Source: Dendrophyllia cribrosa (lineage: Eukaryota > Cnidaria > Anthozoa > Scleractinia > Dendrophylliidae). From it: a stretch of DNA of 64,000 nucleotides. The stretch is from assembly GCA_024195265.1 (NCBI GenBank), contig JAJLRJ010000001.1, positions 5,710,357 through 5,774,356 on the forward strand, read 5' to 3'. The translations under genes were made by a program, and so were the position numbers. Positions 1 through 10,635 of this stretch are shown here, piece by piece. Numbering within the stretch: position 1 is the first letter of the stretch; every line of letters starts with the position of its first letter. The notes beneath the pieces are model-generated. The model ran no database searches and was not told the DNA's origin. It worked only from the letters and a program-made list of their open reading frames with translations.

Positions 1-405
1 ATAGAAAAGATTGGAGAATTCCAAGTTGATGAAGCTCAAATTAGGTCACGTTAGAGAATTATAATTCTTGTTTATTATACTATATTTATAGACCGTACAT
101 CGACAAGAGAAAATGATCTACTGACATCAGCTAAATCTTTACAACTGTGCACTTTTGAGTTATTTCACATATACTGGCAACTGATGCCATTCGTTTAATT
201 TAATGTTTTAATGCTCATAATTTATCAATGGTATGTCCAACATTGCTAGCTTATTTTTAGACCATTGGTCGTTGTAGTCAGAAAGGAAATGTACAAGGCC
301 AAAATATGCATTATATTACAACTCATTATATTATGAAGGACAAGTTTACTTTGCTAAAATAAAGTAAATAATAAATCCATTCACGATATTTACACATTTT
401 TTTGT
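1..405. other. 3' flank of the RAS-like gene
   Basis: No coding sequence is visible. On the minus strand this is downstream of the RAS-like stop codon. An AATAAA hexamer (minus strand, 71-76) could be the poly(A) signal, giving a 3' UTR of about 330 bases. That assignment is a guess from position only. Confidence 0.35.
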
Positions 406-3400
406 TTAGAATGTCATGCCCCGTTTCCTGTACAGTGACTTGGTCCGCACTAGAAGGCCGTCCTTGAGTTTTCTCAGTCCCGTTCCCCTGCTCTGCCTCT
501 CTGTGTCAACAAACCTCAACTGTAACTGAGACTTGACTGAATCGCGAAAAAGTTTTTCGATGTCTTCGTAACCATCCGCGCTGGAAATCTCATAATAAAT
601 TCCTCCGAGTTCGTTGGCAATCATGTGACCCTCGTCTTCGGACACTACTCGATATTCGCGCAAGTCTCGTTTCGTTCCGATCACCACGACGCTGTATTCG
701 CCTCTCGATTTTGTGTCCCTTATGAATCGTCCCAGTAGTTTGGCTTCCTCGAATGAGGAGCGGTCGATGATGGAGAAAAGCAGGAAAAACAGGTTTCCGA
801 AGGAGGTGCACTGGGCTAGTTTTTCTTCCGTGTTCTGTCAAAAGGAAATAATACGAACTGATTAGCAGCTTATTTCTCTTTATCAAGACAGCGTGTGTGA
901 TACATTTAGGCTCCAAGCTAAGGCCGTGCAACTTTCTTTTACTCTAACATTTGTCAACTTAGAATGTGACATTCAAAATAAAGCTGTCAAGCAGTTCAGA
1001 ACCTTCGTGTGCAACTGTTCGCTTTCTAAATATCCTATTAAATGATAAGGCCGATTTTTCGGTTTTGAGCTAGACATAGGCACTCTTAAGTTGGAACAGA
1101 AGGATTAAAACAAATCATTTTTTTTTTTCAGCTACGCACGCAGTACAGAAGTTTTCGTTGTAGTTATTGTTCGGTCGAATTGTTGTCCACATGCATATTC
1201 ATGTGGAACTGAAAAGAAACGGAATCAGTCGAGCAATATCTGTCCCCACGCTTGGTCAATAACAAATATATACATCAAATAGGTGATATTCACCTCCACT
1301 TTAGGGAATAATTGTTAACTATATACCACCACATTTTCGAACAATGAAATGAAAGTTAATTAAATGAAATGAATGAAATGGGCTCGAAATGCGTCGTCGT
1401 GTCAGACGTTGAGTAATCACTTTTGATTACATTGCGTATGTCTATAGTAATAAAGCAGGGAGTAGTGACGGCTATTTTTTATTATTGGTATTTTAAGCTT
1501 CCAAAAGCCTGTTACTGTTGTATTTTGCGAACCAGTATTTTACCTTGCCAGCAGTATCCATGAGATCCAGTGAGATGTGGTCTCCTTCCAAATCGAAATA
1601 ATGTCTGTAGATCGATTCTAAAAAAAAAAAGAAAATAACCGGTTTTGAATTATCCAGGTTGGACTTCATTCGGATATGACAAAGGGGTTTTAAGTGATAA
1701 GGGGTAATATACGAATTATTGGGATAAGGAAAATGCCAGTAGAGATAACCAAGTATAATAAAACAATAGCTTTAGTCATAAGGGATAACTGTCCTCAAAA
1801 TTGTAGAGATAACTAAAGGAATCCGTACGATAATGTACTTCGCAAAATTTGGACTGTTTCTTGATGTTGCGGGTGTTTTGATCACTAAAAGACGTAAAAA
1901 AAAGATTCAAAATGCACTACTGTACCCAAACCAAAACACAAAAGCCAAACAACAATAGTTTCTGCAACACCAAGATTTTCCCAAAATTTGTAAAGTGCTA
2001 TCAAATTCTAATACACTTCTTAAGGTGTGTATCCTAATATGAACTTAAAAATAATGCTATTTGTATCTTCCTTAGCGTTTCGCAATCTCATAAAAAGTTA
2101 TCCAATTTCAAAACTCCGCTCCGCAGGCAAGTTTAATGGTATCCGCTCAAGAGAAGTACGCCCCCCAGCACGAAATCTTTTATCGGATGCCTTATCGCTT
2201 CTTTTCACGCGTAGCTTTGCTTCGCGGTAGATAAGTCCATCCGCACGCAAGCTTAGTGACCTTAGTGGCAGCCATTTGCCGCTTCTTACGTCTTAGCCCT
2301 TCGTTTTACACTGGTCAAAAGAACCTAGAAAGTGTAGTTTCTAACTTATTTTTGAGTCCATGGATGTGACCATTCAAATGAAACCTCCTCAGCAGTACTT
2401 TTACATGGTACCATTTGTTCTAACTTTTGAATCTGTGGATGAAATCCTATGGTGTGACCATTCAAATGAAACCTCTTCAGCAGTACTTTAACATGGTACC
2501 ATTTGTTCTAACTTTTGAGTCTGTTGATGAAATCCTATGGTGTGACCATTCAAATGAAACCTCTTCGGCAGCACTTTTACATGGTACCATTTGTTCTAAC
2601 TTTTGAGTCTGTGGATGAAATCCTATGGTGTGACCATTCAAATGAAACCTCTTCAGCAGTACTTTTACATGGTACCATTTGTTCTAACTTTTGAGTCTGT
2701 GGATGAAATCCTATGGTGTGACCATTCAAATGAAACCTCTTCAGCAGTACTTTTACATGGTACCATTTGTTCTAACTTTTGAGTCTGTGGATGAAATCCT
2801 ATGGTGTGACCATTCAAATGAAACCTCTTCAGCGGTACTTTTACATGGTACCATTTGTTCTAACTTTTGAGTCTGTTGATGAAATCCTATGGTGTGACCA
2901 TTCAAATGAAACCTCTTCAGCAGTACTTTTGCATGGTACCATTTGTTCTAACTTTTGAGTCTACACTATTCAATTTGAGACTATTCAAATGAAACCTCTT
3001 CAGGTAGTACCTTTGCATGGTACCATTTGTTTTTCAATATTTTACAAAAATAAATTTGGTATTTTTCTTGAATTTTGATTTTGGGCACTCTTGGAAGTAA
3101 AGGGTTAGTGATATCAGGTAGATTATTTCTTTCCTCGGATACTCCCTTCACTCTCGGAGGCCAACTTTAGCCATTCAGTAAATAATTTCTAGTACCTTTT
3201 GAGACCGTGATCGTTAATGGCAATGGTTATTTGGGGCAGCCGTGAGTAAAATATTTTGCAATCTATTTTCTTTTAAAGAATGCAGTGCATTGCTTTTGCG
3301 CAATAAAAAAGTATGTCTGTGAGTGAATATTACTGCGGCATGTGACCGTGATCTCGATTGTCGTTCAGATATGATTTCATATCGGTTGATCTTGGCCGCT

Positions 3401-4946
3401 TGTAAAATACTTTGTCATGAGGCAGTAGAGAGAAATGTTGTAAATGACGAAATCAGTGGCTGATGATATGCTAAACAGATGTTGTTCCAAATACTAAAAA
3501 TGTGTTCTCCTTTCTGGTTCCACATGCAGAAAATGGAACGTTTTCTACGAGCATTTTACAAAACATGGCTAAAGTTTACTTTGTGTCAAATCTTAAGTTA
3601 AATTAATCCTCTTTGAAAACGATTATATGCGTTGACGTGTCTGAACATTTTTCAAGGTTTTCAGTTATCGTATCAATAACGGGACCACGGTTATAATAAC
3701 ATGTCATGTATATATCGGATTTATATTACACTGTATTGGCGTCGATTGCCGCAATGTTATAAAGACCAAGATAAAAAGCTGCGGTTTCTGCTTGGAATCG
3801 ATAAGCCTGTTTTATTACACGACTAAGACAGTCAGAGGGCCAATAACTAAAATGAACCAATCAGAATGCTCGATTGCCGGTCCAATATTCTCTAAGTATT
3901 GGACCGGGCATTGTCCCGCATGATCCCGCGCGATCCTCCCACCGGCAGGAGTCATGTAATAAATCTCTTATTAACCAAGCTTGCTCGGGACCGTACTGGG
4001 AGAATATCGGCCCTCGGTCTTTTCTGTACGGACCTCGCTGCGCTCGGTCCGTACTGTGAAGACCTCGGGCCGATATTCTCCCAGTACGGCCCTCGCGCTT
4101 GGTCAATAAGATATATATATATCTGTAATGCGCATACTCTGAATAGAAACTAGAACCTGTTTACGTAGCCTGCATTTTTGCAGAGTAAAAACTTACCAAG
4201 GGAGCTGTCGTACTCGCCAATGAATCTTTTGGTAAGAAGACGGACTGTCAGAGCTGATTAACAAAGGAGAAACGAGGAAAAGAGAAACACTTATTAGTCC
4301 AAGATCAATCGCTACGCGCAAAGCAAGTGATGAACGCACTTTATCGTTCTTTTCGCATTCTTGCTATAAAACAATAAACGTCACTAAATGTGTTTACTCT
4401 GCCGCTATTAGAAAAACATGGCAATCCAAACAGTTTATTTAGCGGACATATACTTAAAACGTTTTGAGCTGATTTTCCGGGTGTTGCATTTTCCCTCTCC
4501 TCGCTTAGAAAATCATTAGTATTTTATTTCTGTAGATATGTTTTTGCAAAATTACAAAGCATGCTGCATATAGACCAGAAACATTGCATTTGTCCTTTAT
4601 ACAGCCTAGCTCTTATCAACCAGCTATTGTTCTGTGAAAAAGTGTTTACTTACAATGCAAAAGAGAATAAAGGCCCGAAATCTAATACAATAATCAATAC
4701 AAACACTTACGACGATCTCCTTTCAAATCACAAATATTTTTCAGATGTGGTGTTTTAAGTGAAAAGACAGTGCACCGAGTAGATGAGAATTAAAACGGGT
4801 CATCAGTTCCCCTTCATTTCAAAATACCACGATGGAAGATGGATAGAAATATGCTCACCGGATTTTCCGACTCCGTTCTTGCCCATTACCACAGCATTTA
4901 TCTTTTTCAGGCTGCTATATTGTACTCCATTCTTCTTTTGTCCCAT
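406..4946 (-). CDS. RERG/RASL-like small GTPase, four coding exons
   Basis: Exons (minus): 4859-4946, 4197-4253, 1544-1617, 406-834. All junctions are GT-AG and the phases agree, giving 215 residues. G1 is GKNGVGKS (residues 22-29, split Ser/Ala by intron 1), G3 is DTAGK (69-73), G4 is TKRD (127-130) and G5 is SSA (157-159). The start at 4946 is the first ATG after an in-frame stop. The switch region (EYDSSLESIYRH) and the missing C-terminal CAAX box (it ends GMTF) match the RERG branch of the RAS family, whose members are GTP-binding regulators that lack a lipid anchor. The residue after DTAG is Lys where classic RAS has Gln, so intrinsic GTPase activity may be low (inference). RERG versus RERGL/RASL12 cannot be settled here. 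No frameshift or internal stop was seen. Confidence 0.93.
835..1543 (-). other. Intron 3 of the RAS-like gene
   Basis: Donor is GT at 1543-1542 and acceptor is AG at 836-835. The interval is AT-rich with a poly(T) run near 1120 and short GAAAT repeats near 1350. I see no gene or mobile element in it. Confidence 0.6.
2340..3035. repeat. 88-bp minisatellite, about 8 copies
   Basis: Tandem copies have an exact 88-bp spacing: GTGACCATTCAAATG recurs at 2366, 2454, 2542, 2630 and onward. Each unit contains CATGGTACCATTTGTTC, which includes a KpnI-type palindrome. The first and last units are more diverged. The array lies in intron 2 of the RAS-like gene. Confidence 0.95.
3036..3870. other. Intron 2 of the RAS-like gene, no feature seen
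   Basis: AT-rich intronic sequence between the minisatellite and the hairpin repeat. No open frame of note, splice-supported exon or terminal repeat was seen. Confidence 0.5.
3871..4115. repeat. Fold-back (hairpin) repeat in intron 2
   Basis: Two hairpins are visible. A small one at 3880-3906 pairs GGTCCAATA with TATTGGACC. A large one at about 3985-4112 has arms of roughly 50 bases containing GGGAGAATATCGGCCCTCGG and its complement. The centre carries a GACCTCGCTGCGCTCGGTCC palindrome that recurs in the hairpin at 43.1 kb. The short open frames here (both strands) come from the palindrome and are not genes. Confidence 0.85.
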
Positions 4947-6160
4947 TTCGGTTTGTTTGGTTTGCTGTTCAGTATTATTATTCTCTTTTCTGCAAACACT
5001 GATGCTTGGCTCTTCGTTCTGCGAGCAAATTTGAAACGCACGCGAATTAGAAATTGCAAAGCGAGTAACCCTTGCAAATTAAGTGCCCTTGCCATACTTA
5101 CATCTTCCTGTTACAATCTAGTCACAATGATAAAGCTCTTTTTGCATTGGGAGTTCCGTCAATTGTGTCCAAATCCTTTGTCGCTCTGTTTATGTACTAT
5201 GCGGCCATGGCCCTGTCAGCACTTGTCCAAATGACGTTTGCCTTTCAGTGACTTCCGTTGCGTTGACATCAATGATGGGTCTGAGATATTGGATGACAGC
5301 AGTTGAACATCAATGATGGGTCTAAGATATTGGATGACAGCATATCTGCGTAATGGCAAGCACGTGGTAAGGACATAAAGTTCTCTCATTGGTCAGTTGT
5401 TGCACTATGCATTCTACGCATTTAGTGCGACGGCTGTGTGTTATGCGATGTTGCAAGAGTTAAAATAGATCGTTGACAAGTGCTGGCATTTTTGAGTTTT
5501 GAAATGTTTGGTTGTAAAATGTGGTCTGTTGTCTGAAACGGGCACATGCTTCACGTCTTATGAACGCCTACAAGAGTCCTACAATTACAAGTTGGAAAAG
5601 TTTGTATGCCTTTGAAATTCATCTGAAAAGACTGATTAATGTCTTACTTACATTGGGAATTTTATCCATTGCTCTTTATTTGTGTAACTTTTTGACCAAA
5701 TAAACAACATACATCCGATTCCTACCTTACATTAGGTAAGTGTTGTGTAATAGTATGTACACCTGTAAGCAGTTATCTTTGTTGTTTGTTTACGTGTTTC
5801 TTTGTCTCGCCAGGGTTCTATGTAGCGGAGCTAAGGGGTGGAACCCCCGGCCCTCCCCCCCTCCCTCCCCCCCCCCCCCCCACCCCCCTAAAAAAAATCC
5901 TAGGTTTCTATATATCAAAGCCTGAGGGAAGTCTGTGCTACTTCTGGATGCGATAAATCCACCCGACCGTGACCTAATTCGCAGAAGCGCAAAGCGTACT
6001 TCTTGGCAGCCATCTTGCGATTTGAATGCTTAAACTTTGACCATGAAGGAAAAACTTCATTATAACATATCCTTTATTACGTTTATGTTCGATCCCAGTT
6101 CAGTTATTTATAATTTTTACACATGCATTGTAAACATAATACTTTCCTTCAAGTCGTTTG
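4947..6160. other. Upstream flank of the RAS-like gene, with a 41-bp duplication and a poly(C) tract
   Basis: This region would hold the 5' UTR and promoter of the GTPase gene. I see no clear TATA box. A 41-bp direct duplication with two copies spans about 5262-5341 (CATCAATGATGGGTCT at 5267 and 5308). A C-rich tract runs about 5850-5888. No gene was recognised. Confidence 0.5.
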
Positions 6161-6161
6161 T

Positions 6162-6196
<35 letters not shown>

Positions 6197-6590
6197 AAGA
6201 CTTATATAGCGCACATATCACATGTCTCCTGGCGCTTTACATACACTTATGAGAATGAGATCGGACGTCAGCTTATGAAGGCGCCTCAGGCAGCCACTAT
6301 CGGTCCATTGTTGATCTCATCTACCCACCCCACCCATGAACAATGTAAGGCACTGAGGGTGGTCACAGCCAGAGTTTTGTCGTCCTCAGTGGTTCGTTTA
6401 CGTCCACATTGGAGACGGGACTGCCATTTCTACGTAGTCATACGAGCCACGTAAAGGTCTAACCATTTTGCAGATGTCATAGCAAAGGCAGCACCTTGGT
6501 CCTCAGTTATTTTAAGACCCTGAGTGTTTATCCAGCCGGGATTCGAACCCGCGACCTCCCGCTCTGCAGACCGGTAGAGAACAAAACTTC
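6160..6590 (-). mobile_element. 5'-truncated tRNA-derived SINE
   Basis: Read on the minus strand, the head contains a pol III B-box-like GGTTCGAATCC next to GCGGGAGGTCGCG (about 6540-6570). The body follows, and the 3' end is GCGCTATATAAG plus a (TTATTA)n tail at about 6163-6200. An A box is not visible upstream, so the head is probably truncated. The tail resembles L2-type 3' ends, which suggests L2 machinery mobilised it (inference). Confidence 0.7.
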
Positions 6591-7008
6591 CGTTTTGATC
6601 ACTGCAACATTGTAATTTTGGTTATCACTTGTTGTATTGGCTTTCATATGACGTCATAAAATTTTAAGATCTAAACTATACATCCTACAAAGTTGTTTCT
6701 AACATGGCATGTAGTACCAGTGTTACAATCCTTCACAAAAAGTTTCAGATTTTAACGATGTTTTGCTTCCGATTTGTAAAGGTTTTACATGTGTCACGCA
6801 ATTCGTCACGCTATTTCAGATAAGCCGTGAAAATAAACAAAATTGAACCAGTTGAAAGTTATTTTTGCATTATAGATGCTTATAAATAAGATGATAAGTT
6901 GCTTATGGAACTTTAATTGAATAAAAAATTTTGTGATGAGATTTTTGGTGTAATTAAGACTTTGAAGTTTTGGCCGCCATGTTTGTGTCCCTAAGTGGGA
7001 CACAAAGA

Positions 7009-7456
7009 TATAAACGAGAAGTCCAAGGACTACTGCAAAGCTAATACAACGAGTAAATATATTTGAAACAATATTTCAACTGGCCAGACCAGCCTTCTTC
7101 AGGTTTAAGATGTCAATAAATTACAAAATGAAACTACAACATTATATAAAGGAGAATGTCGCAATACATATTTAAAAAAAGAGGAGGGAGGAGGGGCGGA
7201 AATGACCTACAAAATAATCAAAATTAAAGATAAGGCTAGGGATACGTAAACTACAATTCATCACGTCTGTGCAACCCACGTGAATTATTTCTGATGGAAT
7301 TAGTTACATGTCAGTGTTGGAATGGTTAGGAAACTCAGTGGTTAGTAACATCTTAAACCTGAAGAAGGCTGGTCTCGCCAGCCGAAATATTATTTCAACT
7401 GAACTATATTTACTCGTTGTATCAGCTTTGCAGTAGTCCTTGAACTTCTCGTTTAT
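7009..7456. mobile_element. Inverted-repeat element with hammerhead-like motif
   Basis: Arms of about 100 bp (7009-7110 and 7345-7456) are inverted copies containing CCTGAAGAAGGCTGG. On the plus strand at 7357 a CTGAAGA motif, a GGCTGG/CCAGCC hairpin and GAAA follow in order. This arrangement resembles the hammerhead core found in terminal repeats of Penelope-like elements (established for that group), but helices I and III are poor here. The paralogous copy is at 24906-25342. Confidence 0.6.
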
Positions 7457-7790
7457 ATTGATTAAGTTTAGCTGGTTAGGTCTCCTCCTGTGAGATCCAA
7501 CGAAAAACTAGCTGGATCTGAGTTCGTCCACGGTTTTTGCAGTTCAACAAGTTGACACAAAGATGGTCGCTCCATATATTTTTACTAAAAATGACCAATA
7601 CTCGTTCGCCTATAACTCTTGAACGAAATGCTCTTGCGCTTTTACATGTAAATGTAAATGTTTTTAATGCTCTTGAATTTTGATATAACGGAAGTGTGAA
7701 TCAGCAATTAGTTTAAACTTTGCTCTAGTTCATTAAAATTGATTGTTTATTTCTCACGACACGCCATATATCGTACGTCCTCGAATAATA

Positions 7791-8616
7791 GAACGATTTT
7801 CGTATGACCTTGAAAAACGGTTCGGAGAGTGTTTGCGATTTGTTTTATCCACCAATGATTGAACAGATCGAAACAAAAGCAGTGTTTCGTTTCCCGCGTA
7901 AACAACCCTAATATGGCAAATGCGCTTGTTCGATAAACCAATCGGAACGTCGATAACAGAATGACGTCAAACAGAATATTGATTGCACGATTTTCAGAAA
8001 GTTCTCGGACAAAAGATCAAATGTGCTATGTTGTGCGTGTTTTCGAAAGTCGGTGGAAATTTAATGGTGTTTTTTGTATCTGTGGTTATTTCAGAGGTGT
8101 TTCTCATTAAATAGCCAAGGAAGTAGTCTTTCGTGCTTCGTCATTTCATCAGGAGTGAGTTTACAGTTTACTGTACACCGAAGGAGAGCCCGAAGGTTCC
8201 ATTTTCTTTGGTGGCCTCCAGCTTGACAATCTTCGGTCGCGATGAATTTTTCGCAAATTGTTCGAGCGGTATTGTAGCATACGCGGTTTTCGCGTGCACT
8301 GACTGCAAAACTTCCACTTGCTGCATAGTCTGCCAAAATCTGGTACCTTTTTTGCAAGTGATAGGCTACGCCAGAGTTGTAAAGTCCTTCACGAGTATTT
8401 ACTTTTCAGTTCGGCATTTTGTTGTTTCGAGTTGTGGAAAAAAGCGAAAATTTCTTTTTTTTTGTATTCAACACGCGTTGCATGTTCGATAGGCCAATCA
8501 AAATCCGCGCGCGTTTGACTCTGTTCGATAAACCAATCTGATGTCTACTTTTCGCGTTCATTTGTTGTTTTGGCTCTGAACGCGCGTTCCATTTCAAGGT
8601 CATACGAAAATCGCTC
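7791..8616. mobile_element. TA-target TIR transposon, 826 bp
   Basis: Terminal inverted repeats begin GAACGATTTTCGTATGACC and end with its complement (GAGCGATTTTC... on the other strand), about 25 bp. It is flanked by TA at 7789-7790 and 8617-8618. The paralogous site near 25685 has a single TA and no element, which proves insertion. TA duplication and an internal helix-turn-helix frame indicate the Tc1/mariner superfamily. Confidence 0.85.
8091..8357 (-). pseudogene. Transposase N-terminal helix-turn-helix fragment
   Basis: The 88-residue frame holds KRYQILADYAASGSFAVSA followed by a helical segment with CYNTARTICEKF. This is the layout of a paired-type DNA-binding domain at the start of a Tc1/mariner-like transposase. 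No DDE catalytic region fits in the 826-bp element, so this is an internally deleted, non-autonomous copy. The family is inferred from the motif and the TA target site only. Confidence 0.55.
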
Positions 8617-8629
8617 TAGCCGTCCCTCG

Positions 8630-9379
8630 CCGGCTAGATCCGGCTAAATCCGCTTTTTTTCATCTTCGCAATAATATTGGTATGATTCGAAAGTACCTCA
8701 CATCGCAAACTGCACAACAGCTTATTCATGCCTTGATTACCTCAAAAATTGACTATTGTAACTCGCTTATGTATGGCTTACCTACCTACCTTCTTAAAAG
8801 GCTTCAACATGTACAAAATGCTGCTGCCCGCCTAATATCTTTCTCACCAAGATCTGCACATATTACACCCATTCTTGTTGAACTGCACTGGTTGCCCATC
8901 CATCTACGTATTGAATTCGAGATCCTCCTCATCATCTACAAAGCCCTTCATGACCTTGCTCCTCTTTACCTGAACGATTTAATTCAAAGATATCAACCAG
9001 TGCGCAACCTTAGATCGTCTAAAAAAATCTTCTTGTTACTCCAAATGTCAATCTCAAATCATACGGCCGGCGTGCTTTTTCCTTTGCGGCACCTTATCTA
9101 TGGAACACCTTACCTGAACATATTAAGAATGCCGAAACTATTGACATTTTTAAACGTAAACTTAAAACCTTACTTTTTAAACGAACTTTTTAAACTTAAC
9201 TTTGTAGATTTTTATTTGTAACTTTTGTAGCTTTTTTAGAACATCTTACTTGTAAATAATTTGTTTTTTCTTTTTAAGCGACATATTTAACTTAACATTG
9301 TAGATTTTAGATTATATTTTTAGTGTATTTTGAATGTAATTAGCGCCTTTGAATCATTGAGAAAAGGCGCTATAGAAAT

Positions 9380-9408
<29 letters not shown>
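8630..9408 (+). mobile_element. 5'-truncated L2-clade LINE
   Basis: The insertion interrupts sequence that is continuous in the paralogue (CCGTCCCTCG joined to ATTAATCG near 25698). It ends in an L2-like 3' tail: GGCGC hairpin (GCGCCTTTGAATC ... AAAGGCGC) followed by (ATT)n at 9383-9408. Only the 3' end of the reverse transcriptase frame is retained. Confidence 0.85.
8653..9221 (+). pseudogene. L2 LINE reverse transcriptase C-terminal fragment
   Basis: The frame includes KIDYCNSLMYGLP, VQNAAARLI, LHWLPIHLRIEFEILL and YKALHDLAPLYL. These match, in order, the conserved thumb and C-terminal part of L2/CR1-group reverse transcriptases. A frameshift near 9055-9075 moves the remaining conserved part (LWNTLPEHIKNAE) to another frame. 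The YADD catalytic region is upstream of the truncation point and absent. Confidence 0.9.
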
Positions 9409-9410
<2 letters not shown>

Positions 9411-10049
9411 CGTCCTCCTCGAATAATCGCCCCCCTTTGGTGGAAATATTTGAAATAATTACCGCCCTCGATTAATCCCCCCCCCCCCCCCCCAATCCCC
9501 CCCGCCCTTTTCTTACAAATATCCCCAGTCAAGTTAAAAATTTACTTCATGTATAGGAAACAATCGTTACAATTACAGAAAAGTTACAAATGCAGTGACG
9601 TTCGTGTCTTTATTTCTTGGAGCTATCAAATTAGCACATTAGCACGTTAGTACTTCCAGCGAGCAATATTTGAAATAATCGCCTCCCCTCGAATAATCGC
9701 CCGCTATAATTTGGAGTAAAAATAATAATAATCTCCCTTTAAATAACTACAATAAAAATAACAATCAAACGTTCTAAGGCGCTTTACAATTCTAAACTAT
9801 ATACAAGCTAAAAAATTCTAACAATGCTGAGCTAAAAATGTCCAAAAATATAAAATTAAATGTCCTAAAAATTAACGGTAATAAAAATAGAAAAAACATA
9901 CAATCAGTTATATGCTTGTCAAAATACGGTAATGTGGTAACAGTATTGTTTTCTGTTTGTTGCAAGATTTCAAATTTGGTTTACCGTAAGCGTACGTTTG
10001 CTTCATTTTCTAATTAGCAGGTAAAGGGTAATGGAAGAGTGTGGCATCA
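9409..10049. repeat. Block A repeat DNA with TCGAATAATCGCC units and poly(C)
   Basis: Repeated CTCGAATAATCGCC-like words at 9416-9480 and 9680-9720, with a C tract at about 9478-9494. The homologous region is 25700-26510, where the C tract is longer. It is noncoding and lies 3' of SLC46 copy 1. Confidence 0.7.
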
Positions 10050-10266
10050 ATCCTATTTACAATGTGATTTATAATAAAAAAGCGCACTTCACTAAGAGTG
10101 ATTTTCTTCAGACCCTGGGACAGTTTCTAGTAGTTAGTGTATAATAGTAAAATAGACACAAAATAAAACAATGGAAATAAGATCTACTAAACCTCTAATA
10201 GGGTACTAACTATATCACGGTCTGAGGAAAATCACTCTAATCCATGATTACTACTAGTAATAATAA
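10050..10266. mobile_element. MITE-like insertion with 20-bp inverted repeat
   Basis: This segment is absent from the paralogous site at about 26528. AGAGTGATTTTCTTCAGACC (10096-10115) is repeated inverted at 10218-10238. I could not fix the exact ends or a target-site duplication. Confidence 0.55.
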
Positions 10267-10635
10267 GCATTTCTTACCCCAAACCAGACTACCAAAAAGC
10301 GTGGACACACTCGCCGCGTTTACACGACTATCATTCACAATATGGCCGCCGAAATCTGGAACAGTTGCATGCCGAAGCGCATTCTTCATGACTGCTCTTT
10401 AGATGGAGATTTTTGTTATTATTACAGATTTCATGACAATTTTTGAGGGGTTGCCTAGTATTTGATCGAGGGCCTGCACTTACACAGAGGCCATGAATTA
10501 GCGGTTCAAATCACGAAAATGCTGCATGTATATATATTTTAATCTAAATCTATACTTTATCTACATCTATATTTATCTACATCTATAATCGACATATGAT
10601 AGGCTATGTCTGACTAGCGTTTCTTCTCAGAGAGT
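10267..10635. other. 3' flank of SLC46 copy 1
   Basis: Sequence shared with 26530-26807. It holds a degenerate ATCTACATCTATA repeat near 10550-10590. No coding exon was found. Confidence 0.5.

Noticed and set aside
3861..4153. Open frames on both strands (61-84 codons)
   Set aside because: They arise from the palindrome of a hairpin repeat.
6530..6590. Possible tRNA gene on the minus strand
   Set aside because: Only a B box with part of the T arm is present, with no A box or cloverleaf. It fits a SINE head.
8091..8165. CTGATGA near 8145 on the minus strand as a hammerhead
   Set aside because: No helix II or correctly placed GAAA; it falls in a transposase frame.
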